The notes under the pieces are model-generated. The model saw only the letters and a list, made by a program, of their open reading frames with translations, made no database searches and was not told where the DNA came from. From Shouchella xiaoxiensis (GTDB lineage: Bacteria > Bacillota > Bacilli > Bacillales > Bacillaceae_D): DNA of 64,000 bases. Location of the stretch: the NCBI RefSeq assembly GCF_016907895.1, contig NZ_JAFBCV010000001.1, positions 186,001 to 250,000 on the forward strand, given 5' to 3'. Made by a program: the position numbers and the translations under genes. Positions 42,156 through 51,170 of the stretch are shown here, in pieces; the first letter of the stretch is position 1; every line of letters begins with the position of its first letter.

Positions 42156-43373
42156 ATGAATTGGAAAGCCCCGGTGCTTTTGCTTGTTGGTGTTGGTATT
42201 TCAAATATTGGTGCGTGGGTTTACCTCCTCGCCTTAAATTTAACGGTGTTAACAATGACTGGTTCGCCTTTTGCCGTTTCGGTTTTATATATGCTCATTC
42301 CGGTTGCAACACTCGTTACAAATATGTGGGCGGGATCCTTTATTGATCGGTTAAATAAACGAACGCTTATGATAACGTTGGATATCATGCGAGCGTGCTT
42401 GATCTTCTGTTTACCGTTTATCGATTCACTGTTTTTGATTTATGCCCTTGTTTTATTGATTAATATGGGCAGTTCGATGTTTGAATCAACATCGATTGTC
42501 TATATGACGAAACTAATTCCGAAAGAAAACAGGCAGCGCTTTAACTCATTGCGTAATTTCATTCAGTCCAGTGGATTTATCCTCGGACCGTCTATCGCGG
42601 GTGTTCTCTTTATTGTCAGTTCACCAAATATGGCGATCTTCGTAAATGCAGTTGCCTTACTATTATCAGCATTTGTCATTATGCTGCTGCCAAATCTTGA
42701 CCTTAAAGACGAAGAAGCTGTCTATGAAAGAGTAACGTTTGCGGTTGTAAAGAAAGATTGGAAGCTGGTACTCGCTTTTGGACGTAAACATACCCATGTG
42801 ACGTGGGTCTATCTGTTATTTGGCGGGTTTGTTGTCTTTCTAGCAGGAATTGACTCAATCGAGGCGGCTTTTGCGACAAAAGTGCTTCTTTTCTCAGAAA
42901 GTACGTATGGCTTTCTTGTCGGAATTGCAGGACTCGGAATGGTTGTAAGCTCTCTCTTGAACGCTTGGTTTGCAAAGGTGCTAAAAATCAATTTGTTAAT
43001 CGGTGTTGGCGCAATCATCACGCCAATCGGCTACTTGGTTTTTGCCTTCTCCCATTCATTTCTAACTGCTTCAATTGGCGTATTTATCGTGACGTTTGCA
43101 ATTACGTTTGCCCATGTCGGTTTTCTCACGTTTTATCAAAATCACATTCCTGTATCGATCATGGGTCGATTTACGAATCTGATTGGTATGGTTGAAGCAG
43201 GACTGACGATCGTCATGGTTGCGTTGATCGGTGTTTTTGCCGAATGGATTGCGATTCGTCCCGTGTATATCTTTAGTTCGATTGTGTTTCTCCTGCTCGG
43301 TTGCTACATTTACACGGTTGTGATGAGTAAGGAGAAGGAAGGGTTTTATAAGGATGAGGTGTCTGAAATCTAA
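42156..43373 (+). CDS. T-box-controlled MFS permease
   Basis: A 405-residue, 12-segment major facilitator. MWAGSFIDRLNKRTLMITLDIMRA and LIPKENRQRFNSLRNFIQSSGFILGPSIAG match the paralogue at 38968. The start at ATG 42156 follows TTAGGAGTGG. The T-box just upstream couples its expression to shortage of one charged tRNA, so I infer it moves an amino acid, a precursor or an amino-acid-derived compound, though its sequence group is usually annotated as drug efflux. Confidence 0.88.
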   Translation: MNWKAPVLLLVGVGISNIGAWVYLLALNLTVLTMTGSPFAVSVLYMLIPVATLVTNMWAGSFIDRLNKRTLMITLDIMRACLIFCLPFIDSLFLIYALVLLINMGSSMFESTSIVYMTKLIPKENRQRFNSLRNFIQSSGFILGPSIAGVLFIVSSPNMAIFVNAVALLLSAFVIMLLPNLDLKDEEAVYERVTFAVVKKDWKLVLAFGRKHTHVTWVYLLFGGFVVFLAGIDSIEAAFATKVLLFSESTYGFLVGIAGLGMVVSSLLNAWFAKVLKINLLIGVGAIITPIGYLVFAFSHSFLTASIGVFIVTFAITFAHVGFLTFYQNHIPVSIMGRFTNLIGMVEAGLTIVMVALIGVFAEWIAIRPVYIFSSIVFLLLGCYIYTVVMSKEKEGFYKDEVSEI

Positions 43374-43473
43374 GGGTTGCTTTTACAAAAGGTGATCAAC
43401 ATCAATCATCGTACTTTTGAAATGCGACGACTAAATGATGCGATGTACAAATTGTATTTAGAGGAGAATGTTC

Positions 43474-43941
43474 ATGACTAAAATCGTTGTTAAAGAATTA
43501 TCAGTGGAGACTTTTTATAAATGCATTGAACTAAATTTAGCAGAAGATCAAGTGGATCGAATTGCTCCTAACGTCTATTCCATTGCTGAGTCTAAAGTAA
43601 ATCCTTTTCTAACACCGTACGCTATACACTTAGGAGACAAAGTGATCGGCTTTGTGATGACGGAGAATGATCCAAACGAGATTGAAGAGCGGAAGTATTG
43701 GATTCCAAGGTTCATGATTGATGTCGCCTATCAAAGAAAGGGCTACGGGAATGAGGCAATGAAACAATTCATTGAATCGTATAAAAAGAACGAGGATTGT
43801 TGTTACATTGGTCTATCAACAGAGCCAGATAACGATTCAGCACTTCAGTTCTATACGTCACTTGGATTCGTAAACACAGGCGAAATGCTGGAGGAAAGCG
43901 AAGTGATTTTATTATTGGAAGTGAAACGTGAACCCTCGTAA
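43474..43941 (+). CDS. GNAT acetyltransferase, BltD/PaiA-like
   Basis: A 155-residue GNAT. VIGFVMTENDPNEIEERKYWIPRFMIDVAYQRKGYGNEAMKQFIE carries the acetyl-CoA loop QRKGYG and resembles the polyamine acetyltransferase BltD of B. subtilis (WLDRFFID...QGKG). The end has DNDSALQFYTSLGF. I chose ATG 43474 with GAGGAG 7 bases upstream over the ATG at 43468. It lies about 100 bases after the MFS gene. A polyamine acceptor is plausible, not shown. Confidence 0.82.
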   Translation: MTKIVVKELSVETFYKCIELNLAEDQVDRIAPNVYSIAESKVNPFLTPYAIHLGDKVIGFVMTENDPNEIEERKYWIPRFMIDVAYQRKGYGNEAMKQFIESYKKNEDCCYIGLSTEPDNDSALQFYTSLGFVNTGEMLEESEVILLLEVKREPS

Positions 43942-44095
43942 ATGGTTAGTTAGACAATGGTCTTAGTAATTTTTGCTTTTTAAACTAGATAAATGGAGTC
44001 TTCCACACCCGCTAGACGGTGTAAAAAAGTAAAAGTAAAGAAGCAGCACCCTTAGGCGTGGTAAGATGATCTTATCGTTTTCTAGGGGTGTTTCT

Positions 44096-44314
44096 ATGCG
44101 TACATTCTGGTCAATTACTTCCGTTATCATTCTTATAGTAGGGTTTGCTAATAATTTCTCTATTTGGCTATTGCTATTTGTGGGCATAACAGGTTTTTTG
44201 GCAAGCCTTAAAGCTTCGGAGTATATAAGGTGGTTTGTGTTAGGAGCTAATGGACTATTTTTATTATGGGTAGCATTCTCGGTATTATTAATTTTATTCT
44301 TTTTAATACCCTAA
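44096..44314 (+). CDS. 72-residue membrane protein
   Basis: The ATG at 44096 follows AGGGGTG. Three hydrophobic segments span nearly the whole protein, with short polar breaks (SLKASEYIR). No family recognised. Its terminator follows at 44317-44355. Confidence 0.6.
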   Translation: MRTFWSITSVIILIVGFANNFSIWLLLFVGITGFLASLKASEYIRWFVLGANGLFLLWVAFSVLLILFFLIP

Positions 44315-44316
44315 TA

Positions 44317-44356
44317 ACAGCGTGTGCGAGCTTAATAGCCCTATGCGCTGTTTTTA
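44317..44356 (+). terminator. Terminator after 44096-44314
   Basis: ACAGCG (44317-44322) pairs with CGCTGT (44346-44351), followed by TTTTAAAT. The loop is about 23 bases; moderate strength. Confidence 0.6.
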
Positions 44357-44429
44357 AATAATCTTTTGTTTTTTAAAAGTGTCCTTCTCTTTTCTAGTTG
44401 TAACACAATTTCTTTGAGGAGGAACATAT

Positions 44430-44774
44430 ATGATAGAAAAATTCAGTTTTGCACCTGACGTTAAGTATATTTTCGAGTTCGAGGAAGCTGTGCATGAGGA
44501 GACCTTCTATTCGAACGCACTTGATGATCAACGCTATGTTTTATCTTTTGAGCTGGGATTATATTTGCCAACGGATTATTTTGGAAAGAAGACTGGCAAT
44601 CCTTACAGTGAAGTATATGCCGAGGTACTTGGAATATCTGAGAAGGTAGTAGTAGATGGGGAAACTGTGACCCAAATTATCTTCTATTTACCTGACATTG
44701 AGCAACGTATTTATGCTAACTACAGAGTGAATCGAGGAGGATTTACGAGAATTCAATTTCCAAGACAGCTTTAA
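44430..44774 (+). CDS. Uncharacterised 114-residue protein
   Basis: ATG at 44430 follows GAGGAGG. A soluble acidic protein without signal or membrane segment; alternating hydrophobic residues suggest mainly strands (YVLSFELGLYLPTDYFG, VTQIIFYLPDIEQRIYANY). I do not recognise it. It has its own downstream terminator, so it is a monocistronic unit. Confidence 0.65.
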   Translation: MIEKFSFAPDVKYIFEFEEAVHEETFYSNALDDQRYVLSFELGLYLPTDYFGKKTGNPYSEVYAEVLGISEKVVVDGETVTQIIFYLPDIEQRIYANYRVNRGGFTRIQFPRQL

Positions 44775-44781
44775 TTTTTTT

Positions 44782-44807
44782 GACCTGTTAAAAGCAGGTC
44801 TTTTTTA
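44782..44807 (+). terminator. Terminator after 44430-44774
   Basis: GACCTG (44782-44787) pairs with CAGGTC (44795-44800), followed by TTTTTT. Confidence 0.8.
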
Positions 44808-44874
44808 TATTAAAAGCTTCGCTGCATAGGAGAAACCATATGAAGATGATTAAGCCAGAAAGAGATTGTTTTAG

Positions 44875-45000
44875 ATGAATATTCGCCAAGCCAGTTTACA
44901 AGACATGGGATAAAATGCTGCTGTAATGCACATATCGGGCACGTGTAAATCTTCTCTCTATTTTTTGATGGATGTGAAGTTGTTTCGCAAACCATTGAAT
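44875..45000 (+). pseudogene. Possible 5' remnant of a GNAT gene
   Basis: The DNA starts MNIRQASLQDMG then a stop, continuing NAAVMHISGTCKSSLYF. An MNIRQAxxxD start is typical of GNAT proteins. No intact frame or ribosome site remains. Support is limited to this short N-terminal likeness. Confidence 0.3.
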
Positions 45001-45146
45001 TTTTAGATTAATTATGAAAAAATTGTAAAAACAAACTTGTAGTAGATTGGGATCTAAACATGGTCAGACGTCTTTTGAAATTGATAGAGTCTGAGAAAAA
45101 GAGGTGCGGGAAGTTAGCCACTCTTATTCAAAAGGAGGGTCTTTTG

Positions 45147-46265
45147 TTGAATGGGAATACGTCACCGTGGAACTATCTTGATGTAACGGAAGCAGATTTT
45201 TTCTTGAACCATAGGTATGAAAGCTTGTTAGACGTGCATCACTTTTTAAATGATGTTGTGGCATTTGGCTGGGTTCCTGGTTTAAATATAGTCGTTGCAA
45301 AAGAGGGGCAAATTGTTTATCAAGGCTCGTACGGAAAGGTTGGAGTAGGCGAAACGTTTAAAAAACCAAATTCGATTAAAACGGTATATGATCTTGCTTC
45401 TCTGACAAAAGTGATTGCTACGTGGCCTGCATTAATGAAGCTGATTGCTGATGGTGAGATTAGATTAGACGCGTGTGTGAACGATTATTTATCTGAAACA
45501 ACGCATAATGAGGTCGGGCAAGTTACGATAAAGCAATTAGTAACGCATACTGCAGGTTTACAAGCTGAAACGTATTTAAAGCAATATGGAACAAAGACTT
45601 CAGCGATTCTAGCTGGAATTTTGAATGATAGCTTACAGTATCGACCAGGTAAAAAAGTTGTTTACAGTAATAGAGGGTTTATTATTCTTGCTATAATTAT
45701 TGAGAGAGTAAGTGGAATGAGGATAGACCACTTTGTAAAAGAAAACATCTGGAGTCAGTTAGATATGAACAGTACATTCTTTCGACCACTAGAGCATGTC
45801 CCATTAAATACAATTGCGCCAACGGAGTATCTAAAAGAAGCGAACGCGTATCGACATGGTGAAGTTCATGATGAGAATGCGCTCCTTCTCAAAGAAATAA
45901 CGGGGCACGCTGATGCTTTTTCCACTATTAATGACCTTGCGAAGTTTAGCGCAATGGTTATGGCCACCGGTGAATACCAAGGAAAAAGAGTACTAGACGA
46001 TACATTAGTAAGTAGGTCCCTACAAATACAAACGGGAAAACGAGCAAACCCAAGAGGTTACGCGTGGGACTATTTTAACCACCCCGGTTTTCCTCATCCT
46101 TCAATTGGACATTTAGGGTTTACAGGGACAAGCATGTTGATAAACCCTCACTTAAATGCCTTTGTTATTCTATTAACCAATCGAATCCACCCAAGCCGTA
46201 GCAACACGCATATTAGAAGCATAAGAGATTATGTCCATCATAAAGTTTGGCAGGGGTTAGTGTAA
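45147..46265 (+). CDS. Serine hydrolase, beta-lactamase/PBP4* fold
   Basis: A 372-residue member of the PF00144 family. Motif 1 is SLTK near 107-110, motif 2 is YSN near 172-174, and the third motif region is HLGFTGT near 333-339. These residues suit esterase, D-aminopeptidase or PBP-like activity. No signal peptide, so probably cytoplasmic. The TTG at 45147 lies 7 bases after AGGAGGG; the longer frame from ATG 45060 has no ribosome site, though it would add 29 basic residues. Confidence 0.85.
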   Translation: MNGNTSPWNYLDVTEADFFLNHRYESLLDVHHFLNDVVAFGWVPGLNIVVAKEGQIVYQGSYGKVGVGETFKKPNSIKTVYDLASLTKVIATWPALMKLIADGEIRLDACVNDYLSETTHNEVGQVTIKQLVTHTAGLQAETYLKQYGTKTSAILAGILNDSLQYRPGKKVVYSNRGFIILAIIIERVSGMRIDHFVKENIWSQLDMNSTFFRPLEHVPLNTIAPTEYLKEANAYRHGEVHDENALLLKEITGHADAFSTINDLAKFSAMVMATGEYQGKRVLDDTLVSRSLQIQTGKRANPRGYAWDYFNHPGFPHPSIGHLGFTGTSMLINPHLNAFVILLTNRIHPSRSNTHIRSIRDYVHHKVWQGLV

Positions 46266-46266
46266 G

Positions 46267-46304
46267 GTACGAAAATTATGGAGACGGGAGGTTGATTTTC
46301 GTAC
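46267..46304 (+). other. Stem-loop after the serine hydrolase gene
   Basis: GTACGAAAAT (46267-46276) pairs perfectly with ATTTTCGTAC (46295-46304). It is followed by AAAAAAA and then TTTT, not a standard U-tract. It may stabilise the 3' end or be an operator; the rest of the gap to 46466 shows nothing. Confidence 0.4.
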
Positions 46305-46466
46305 GAAAAAAATTTTAGAATGGTAAAAAAATCTGTCCAACTAAATGTCGCCTATCCATCAATCTTCGTCCATTGATCAATTAAAATAACAAATTTCGTA
46401 ATACGTTATATGCTTAATAGCCCTAAGCGTTGACTTTATGATAAGCTTTCCGCAAGAGGTGGAGAG

Positions 46467-46721
46467 ATGAAGGTTTTATCAAGTAGAACATGGCCGGTGT
46501 TTGCATTTATAGGGATAGTAGTATTGATTACCAGTTTCTTTACTGAATCAATTTGGTTAGATATAGCATTCAATTTATCCGTTGTGATAACATTCACCTT
46601 TGTAGCCATTGAGATGTTCTATGAAGATCAAAAGAGTAGAAGGTGGCAGGTTATAATTATCGGTTTTTGCGTGCTGGTGTTTCTAATTGATACAATACTG
46701 GAATTAATATCGCTGTTTTAA
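46467..46721 (+). CDS. 84-residue membrane protein
   Basis: ATG at 46467 follows AGAGGTGGAGAG. Three hydrophobic segments (about 11-28, 31-48 and 60-82) with a charged loop YEDQKSRRWQ. No family recognised. Confidence 0.6.
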   Translation: MKVLSSRTWPVFAFIGIVVLITSFFTESIWLDIAFNLSVVITFTFVAIEMFYEDQKSRRWQVIIIGFCVLVFLIDTILELISLF

Positions 46722-46800
46722 ACATCTGCTGAAGAGGAGGTCTTTTTTTAATCAAATCCTCGAAGTGTAAAAGCGAGTATGAAGAAATTTGATGGATAAC

Positions 46801-46844
46801 AAACAAAAAGAGGACTATCTTACGAGGCAGTTCTCTTTTTGTTT
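46801..46844. terminator. Bidirectional terminator
   Basis: The 16-base arms 46801-46816 and 46829-46844 pair with one G-U exception (AAACAAAAAGAGGACT / AGTTCTCTTTTTGTTT). U-tracts exist on both strands; it ends the convergent genes. Confidence 0.85.
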
Positions 46845-46848
46845 GTTC

Positions 46849-47373
46849 CTACAATACGATGATTAAAAAAACAAGAGCAAAAAGCTCGGTCACTGCTATT
46901 ATCCTAAACAGTTTATATCTTTTAGATGATACGGTTAGTACTAGAACGCTAATTACAGTTAATAAAAAGAAAATAATGAATAGCCAGGTTAAGGTTGAAA
47001 ATAATACGCCTAAAATTATCAAAGGAAGAAGAATCAGTGAGCAGATCAAAAATTTATCTATTTTGGGGTAGAGTGTGTTGGACCATTCTTCGGCTAAAGC
47101 GATGGTGTTCTCTTTATTCGATTCAAGTTCAGCATACTTCATTCCAATTTGAGCTAATTCCCTTTGTTTATCACTTTTGAGCTTATATCCATCTAATTGG
47201 CGATTTACTGTTATTTCTTTAAGATTGTTAACGGATTCTTCTAACCCGCGAAAGGAATTTGATGCTTTCTCGCTCTGATTCTTCTCAACATAGTGCTTGT
47301 AACCAGAAAGTCCAGCCATTACCCCTATTCGAGATAGTACTAAAAGTACGGTTAATGCGAGTTTCTTAATCAT
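46849..47373 (-). CDS. Membrane protein with coiled-coil middle
   Basis: A 174-residue protein starting at ATG 47373 behind GAAAGGGG. An N-terminal hydrophobic helix (LALTVLLVLSRIGVMAGL) is followed by a charged helical stretch (EKNQSEKASNSFRGLEESVNNLKEITVNRQ...), then three hydrophobic segments to the C-terminus. It looks like a small membrane-bound protein of unknown function. Divergent from the genes to the right. Confidence 0.6.
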   Translation of the reverse strand: MIKKLALTVLLVLSRIGVMAGLSGYKHYVEKNQSEKASNSFRGLEESVNNLKEITVNRQLDGYKLKSDKQRELAQIGMKYAELESNKENTIALAEEWSNTLYPKIDKFLICSLILLPLIILGVLFSTLTWLFIIFFLLTVISVLVLTVSSKRYKLFRIIAVTELFALVFLIIVL

Positions 47374-47577
47374 TGTGTAGCCCCTTTCGTGAGTTGGATT
47401 AATTAAGTTTAACATGTTGCTAATTAGGTGGCTTTAATAAAATTAGATAAGGGGATAGGGGTGTATGTAAGATGGAATCAGCTCAGACTGTAATCTTCAT
47501 AAATTTCCAATTTTTTGTTTACATAGCTTGTAACTTTTATTATCGTTACTTTATACGAACCCAGTAGGAGGAAATCC

Positions 47578-47721
47578 ATGGTTACCATACTTTTTTTAGT
47601 GCTTATTTTCATTGGTGTTTTTTGTGTCTTCGATGCGATTCGCAAGTTAAACGATAATATTCTAGAACAGACAAAAGAAATAAAGGCGTTAAGAGAAGAA
47701 GTAACGCGGATGAAAGATTAG
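47578..47721 (+). CDS. 47-residue membrane protein with coiled-coil tail
   Basis: ATG at 47578 follows AGGAGG. One membrane helix (MVTILFLVLIFIGVFCVF) is followed by a charged helix with heptad-like spacing (IRKLNDNILEQTKEIKALREEVTRMKD). This shape is common in small Bacillus membrane proteins. It lies upstream of the response regulator by 57 bases and could belong to that operon. Confidence 0.6.
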   Translation: MVTILFLVLIFIGVFCVFDAIRKLNDNILEQTKEIKALREEVTRMKD

Positions 47722-47778
47722 TCGTTTTAATAGAATACATGTAAATAGATAAGAGTTCCTTAGAAAGTGTGGGCATCA

Positions 47779-48456
47779 ATGATGGAAACAAACGTATTAA
47801 TTGTTGAGGATGATGAAGAAATTGGTCAGCTGCTCAGCTTAATTGTGACAAGAGCAGGGATGAAAGTGACGCGAGCTTACTCTGGTACGGAGGCATTGCT
47901 GCAAGTGCAAACCAATTCGTTTGATTTGGTTCTGCTTGATTTGATGCTGCCGGGAGTAAGTGGTGAGTCATTTATTAGCCGAGTTCGGAAGGAAATTCAG
48001 ATTCCGATCATTGTGCTTTCGGCCAAGATTCATTTTGAAGACAAAGTGGTTGTCTTAAAAATGGGGGCGGATGATTACATAACGAAGCCTTTTCACCAAG
48101 AAGAAGTCCTTGCACGAATGGAAGTACAATTACGTAAGCGAGCAAATCATCGGTCTGAGAGAGTAGCGTTGGAATGGCGCAAGCTAAAAGTAATGGTTGA
48201 GCAACGAGCTGTGGAGTTAGACGGGCAGTCGTTAACACTGACGAACGCTGAATTTGATTTGCTCTGCTTATTAATGAGGAAGCCGAATTATGCTTTTTCA
48301 AAGCGGGAAATTTATGAAGCGATTTGGAAGGGCACATACGTTGGAGATGACAATACGGTTAGTGTTCATATTTCCAATTTACGAAAAAAGCTAGCGAACA
48401 TCACGAATGATGATTACATAAAAACGGTTTGGGGCGTAGGGTTTATGCTCATCTAA
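47779..48456 (+). CDS. OmpR/PhoB-family response regulator
   Basis: A 225-residue regulator. The receiver domain has the acidic pair in VEDDEE, the phosphorylated Asp in LVLLDLMLPG near 50, and Lys in YITKPF near 100. The C-terminal winged helix includes LTNAEFDLLCLLMRKPNYAFSKREIYEAIW and TVSVHISNLRKKL. I place the start at ATG 47779 (MMETN); the ribosome site is weak (AGAAAGTG). It is the first gene of a regulator-ATPase-permease-kinase operon like those for peptide antibiotic defence. Confidence 0.9.
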   Translation: MMETNVLIVEDDEEIGQLLSLIVTRAGMKVTRAYSGTEALLQVQTNSFDLVLLDLMLPGVSGESFISRVRKEIQIPIIVLSAKIHFEDKVVVLKMGADDYITKPFHQEEVLARMEVQLRKRANHRSERVALEWRKLKVMVEQRAVELDGQSLTLTNAEFDLLCLLMRKPNYAFSKREIYEAIWKGTYVGDDNTVSVHISNLRKKLANITNDDYIKTVWGVGFMLI

Positions 48457-48457
48457 C

Positions 48458-48500
48458 ATTCTTTATGAATTCTTTATCTTTTGTTTAAAGCTTCTTAAAG
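48458..48500 (+). promoter_or_regulatory. Direct repeats upstream of the ABC genes
   Basis: ATTCTTTAT occurs at 48458 and again at 48469, 11 bases apart, with a related TTCTTAAAG at 48492. Repeats spaced one helical turn are typical OmpR-family sites, so the encoded regulator may activate the transporter here. Confidence 0.4.
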
Positions 48501-48550
48501 CGCGTTTTTTTAAACTAAAGTCAGACGAATTTCTTAAAGGAGCGAACAAG

Positions 48551-49468
48551 ATGGAACCCATTATTCAAACCTATCAATTACAAAAAACATTTGGCGGAGA
48601 GCAAGCGTTAAAACCGCTTGATTTCAGCTTACAAAAAGGGGAGATCTGTGCCCTAATCGGAAAAAACGGGGCAGGAAAATCGACGTTTTTTAAAATTCTT
48701 TCCGGTCAAATCGTTGCAACAGCGGGAGAAGTGCATCTATTTGGTAAGTCTGGCGATGCAGTAGCTAGCCAAAAAAGTCGCCTTGGCTTCATGGTTGAAT
48801 CGCCACAGTTTTTTCCTGATTTCACCGCAGCTCAAAACATGGAATACTTTCGAATTCAAAGAGGCGTTGTCGAGAAGGCTCGTGTTACCGAGGTTCTAAA
48901 GCTGGTTGGCCTTAGCCACCATCGGAAAAAGAAGTTTCATGAGTACTCAATGGGAATGAAGCAGAGACTTGGCATTGCGCTCTGCTTGTTGTCGGGGCCA
49001 GATTGTCTCGTTTTAGATGAGCCTATTAATGGGCTTGACGCTGAAGGCATTAAGGAAGTTCGCCAGCTACTGCTTGAATTAAATCAACGTAAACAAATGA
49101 CGATCCTCGTATCGAGTCATCTATTAGCTGAATTGCAGTTGATTGCGTCACGATTTGTCTTTATTAAAGACGGAACGGTGGTTGAAGATGTAAGCAAAGC
49201 GGAATTGGAAGATAAGAGTAAAAAACAACTCATCCTGCATGTCGATCTGCCAGCTAAAGCAGTCCAGCTGTTAGAGCGACAGTATGAAGGCGTAGACTAC
49301 TTGCTCTTGCCAAACAAAGGCCTGAAGCTGTTTAATTACTTAGATTTTGCTAGTGAAATCAATCGATTATTGGTCGAGAACGGTATCGAGGTAAGAGAGA
49401 TCCAATATGAATCTCTAAACCTAGAGGACTACTTTTTAGGGCTAGTGGAGGATGACGTCTATGCTTAA
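48551..49468 (+). CDS. BcrA-type ABC transporter ATPase
   Basis: A 305-residue ATPase: Walker A GKNGAGKST, signature EYSMGMKQRLG, Walker B CLVLDEPINGLD and VSSHLLAEL. The C-terminal extension of about 90 residues is typical of bacitracin/lantibiotic resistance ATPases (BcrA/LanF type). The start at ATG 48551 follows AAAGGAGCG. It overlaps the permease gene. Likely role: defence against cell-wall peptide antibiotics (inference from family and the linked two-component system). Confidence 0.9.
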   Translation: MEPIIQTYQLQKTFGGEQALKPLDFSLQKGEICALIGKNGAGKSTFFKILSGQIVATAGEVHLFGKSGDAVASQKSRLGFMVESPQFFPDFTAAQNMEYFRIQRGVVEKARVTEVLKLVGLSHHRKKKFHEYSMGMKQRLGIALCLLSGPDCLVLDEPINGLDAEGIKEVRQLLLELNQRKQMTILVSSHLLAELQLIASRFVFIKDGTVVEDVSKAELEDKSKKQLILHVDLPAKAVQLLERQYEGVDYLLLPNKGLKLFNYLDFASEINRLLVENGIEVREIQYESLNLEDYFLGLVEDDVYA

Positions 49469-50213
49469 CTATCTGAAGAGCGAACAATACCGATTATTGC
49501 GCAAGAAAGCGACGTATATCCTCCCCTTTATTTGCTTCCTATTAATTACCGCGGCCGCGGTTGTATTGATCCTTTCAGATCAACAAATGGTCGAATTCCC
49601 TTATGCGACCAATCAGTTCTTTTATGCAAATGTCATCGGTGGGATCATTCTTATTTTAATTGTGGCGTTCCTCTTTAACTTGTTGCTAACGGGGAATAGG
49701 GAGTTAGCCGTGCTGAAGCAAACGGTCTCTTTCGGAATCGGACGAACAGCGATCTTTTATGCAAAACTGCTTGTCACGTTAGGCTATTTCTTGCTTGTTT
49801 GTGCACTCGGTTTAACCCTAGTAATTGCTTTAGCGGAAGGCTTATTCGCGCAAGGTGAATCACTGATTCAGCCGTTTCTTGTAGCTAGTGCCAATATGCT
49901 GCCGCTCGTGTTAAGTGGGTTTATAGCGGTTCATAGCTTGAGAATGATTCAAGTTGGCGAAGTTTATGTTATCGTTCTTGTTCTGGTTGTGTATCGTCTT
50001 TCAGGCGATCTAATAAGAGCGGTTTCGAACCTCATACCAGGGTTAGATGGTGTGTACCAATACGCACCGAGCACGTTGTTAAACGATAATTTGACGCAAT
50101 TCGGAAATCAATCCGCTCAACTTGATTTCCGCGTTTGGCTAACCGGCCTCGTCCTTGCCGCTTTATTTTTAGCGATAGGGCATCTAAAATTCTTGAAACA
50201 GCCGATTGAATAA
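49461..50213 (+). CDS. ABC-2 type permease of the BcrA-like system
   Basis: A 250-residue membrane protein with six hydrophobic segments, LanE/LanG-like. MLNYLKSEQYRLLRKKATYILPF is the typical cytoplasmic start of lantibiotic-immunity permeases. ATG 49461 lies after GTGGAGG within the end of the ATPase gene, so they are translationally coupled. The longer start at 49452 would sit in the ribosome site. Confidence 0.87.
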   Translation: MLNYLKSEQYRLLRKKATYILPFICFLLITAAAVVLILSDQQMVEFPYATNQFFYANVIGGIILILIVAFLFNLLLTGNRELAVLKQTVSFGIGRTAIFYAKLLVTLGYFLLVCALGLTLVIALAEGLFAQGESLIQPFLVASANMLPLVLSGFIAVHSLRMIQVGEVYVIVLVLVVYRLSGDLIRAVSNLIPGLDGVYQYAPSTLLNDNLTQFGNQSAQLDFRVWLTGLVLAALFLAIGHLKFLKQPIE

Positions 50214-50232
50214 AAGGAAGGGGGTTGTGACT

Positions 50233-51144
50233 TTGAATGATTGGTTTCTAGTTGGTGGTGCGGTCGTTTTGCTTGTCATAATTTTAGTGGTTTCCATTAA
50301 ACTGTTGCTGCTGCGCTTGGAAATGAAGAGCATAAGCAAGCAAGTAGACACGATTGTCAAACAGTTTGGTACGAACCAGCTCGTTCAAACGAAAACCCAC
50401 AGCAACCTTTCTGCACCATTAATTACGAATATCAATCAGCTGATTCAGCTGTATAAGCAAGACCAACAAGAAAAGACGCTCCAAGAAAAAGAGCTTAGAC
50501 AAGAAATGACGAATATCTCACACGATCTGAGAACGCCTTTAACGTCGCTTAAAGGTTTCTCAGAATTGTTATTAGACTCAAATCTATCCGAATCCGAAAA
50601 GATTGAGTACGTGTCGATCATCCTTAAGAAAATTGACCAGCTAACGCTAATCAGTGAATCGTTTTATGAGCTATCGCAACTTGATTCAGCCGATGTCCAA
50701 GCACAGATTGAACCCCTGTCGGTTGATCAAATCATGATGGAGGCGCTCGTTCTTTATCACGATCAATTTGAAAAAAGTGCCTTAACGATTGAAGTTGACG
50801 AACTGTATGATTGGACAATAAAGGCCGATCGTCACATGACAATTCGCATACTCTCGAACGTACTTGCCAACGCCCTAACGTATGCAACCAGTTATTTAAC
50901 GATCACCTTAAGGAACGAAGACGAGCACGCCATCATTCGCATCGCTAATGATGTTGATTCCTTCGACCAAAACAAACTTGATCGGATCTTCGAACGTTCC
51001 TTTCGCCTTGAGCCAAGCCGCACCAACGGACGGCTTGGATTAGGTCTGCATATCGTGCAGAAGCTCGTGGGAAAGCAAGGAGGAAAGGTGAAAGCGGATG
51101 TGCAAGAGGGGGAGTTTTCGATTGAGGTTTGGTTGAGGAAGTAA
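50233..51144 (+). CDS. Sensor histidine kinase with one membrane span
   Basis: A 303-residue kinase. One membrane helix (residues 6-25) is followed by a coiled-coil, the H-box SHDLRTPLTSLKGF near 98-111, N-box NVLANALTYA near 216, and GLGLHIVQKLV near 278. There is no extracellular sensor domain, so it probably senses through its membrane partner, here perhaps the ABC permease. I chose TTG 50233 (8 bases after AGGGGG); GTG 50227 is too close to the ribosome site. Confidence 0.88.
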   Translation: MNDWFLVGGAVVLLVIILVVSIKLLLLRLEMKSISKQVDTIVKQFGTNQLVQTKTHSNLSAPLITNINQLIQLYKQDQQEKTLQEKELRQEMTNISHDLRTPLTSLKGFSELLLDSNLSESEKIEYVSIILKKIDQLTLISESFYELSQLDSADVQAQIEPLSVDQIMMEALVLYHDQFEKSALTIEVDELYDWTIKADRHMTIRILSNVLANALTYATSYLTITLRNEDEHAIIRIANDVDSFDQNKLDRIFERSFRLEPSRTNGRLGLGLHIVQKLVGKQGGKVKADVQEGEFSIEVWLRK

Positions 51145-51170
51145 ATCTGTTTGAGACGGGGGATTTGAAT

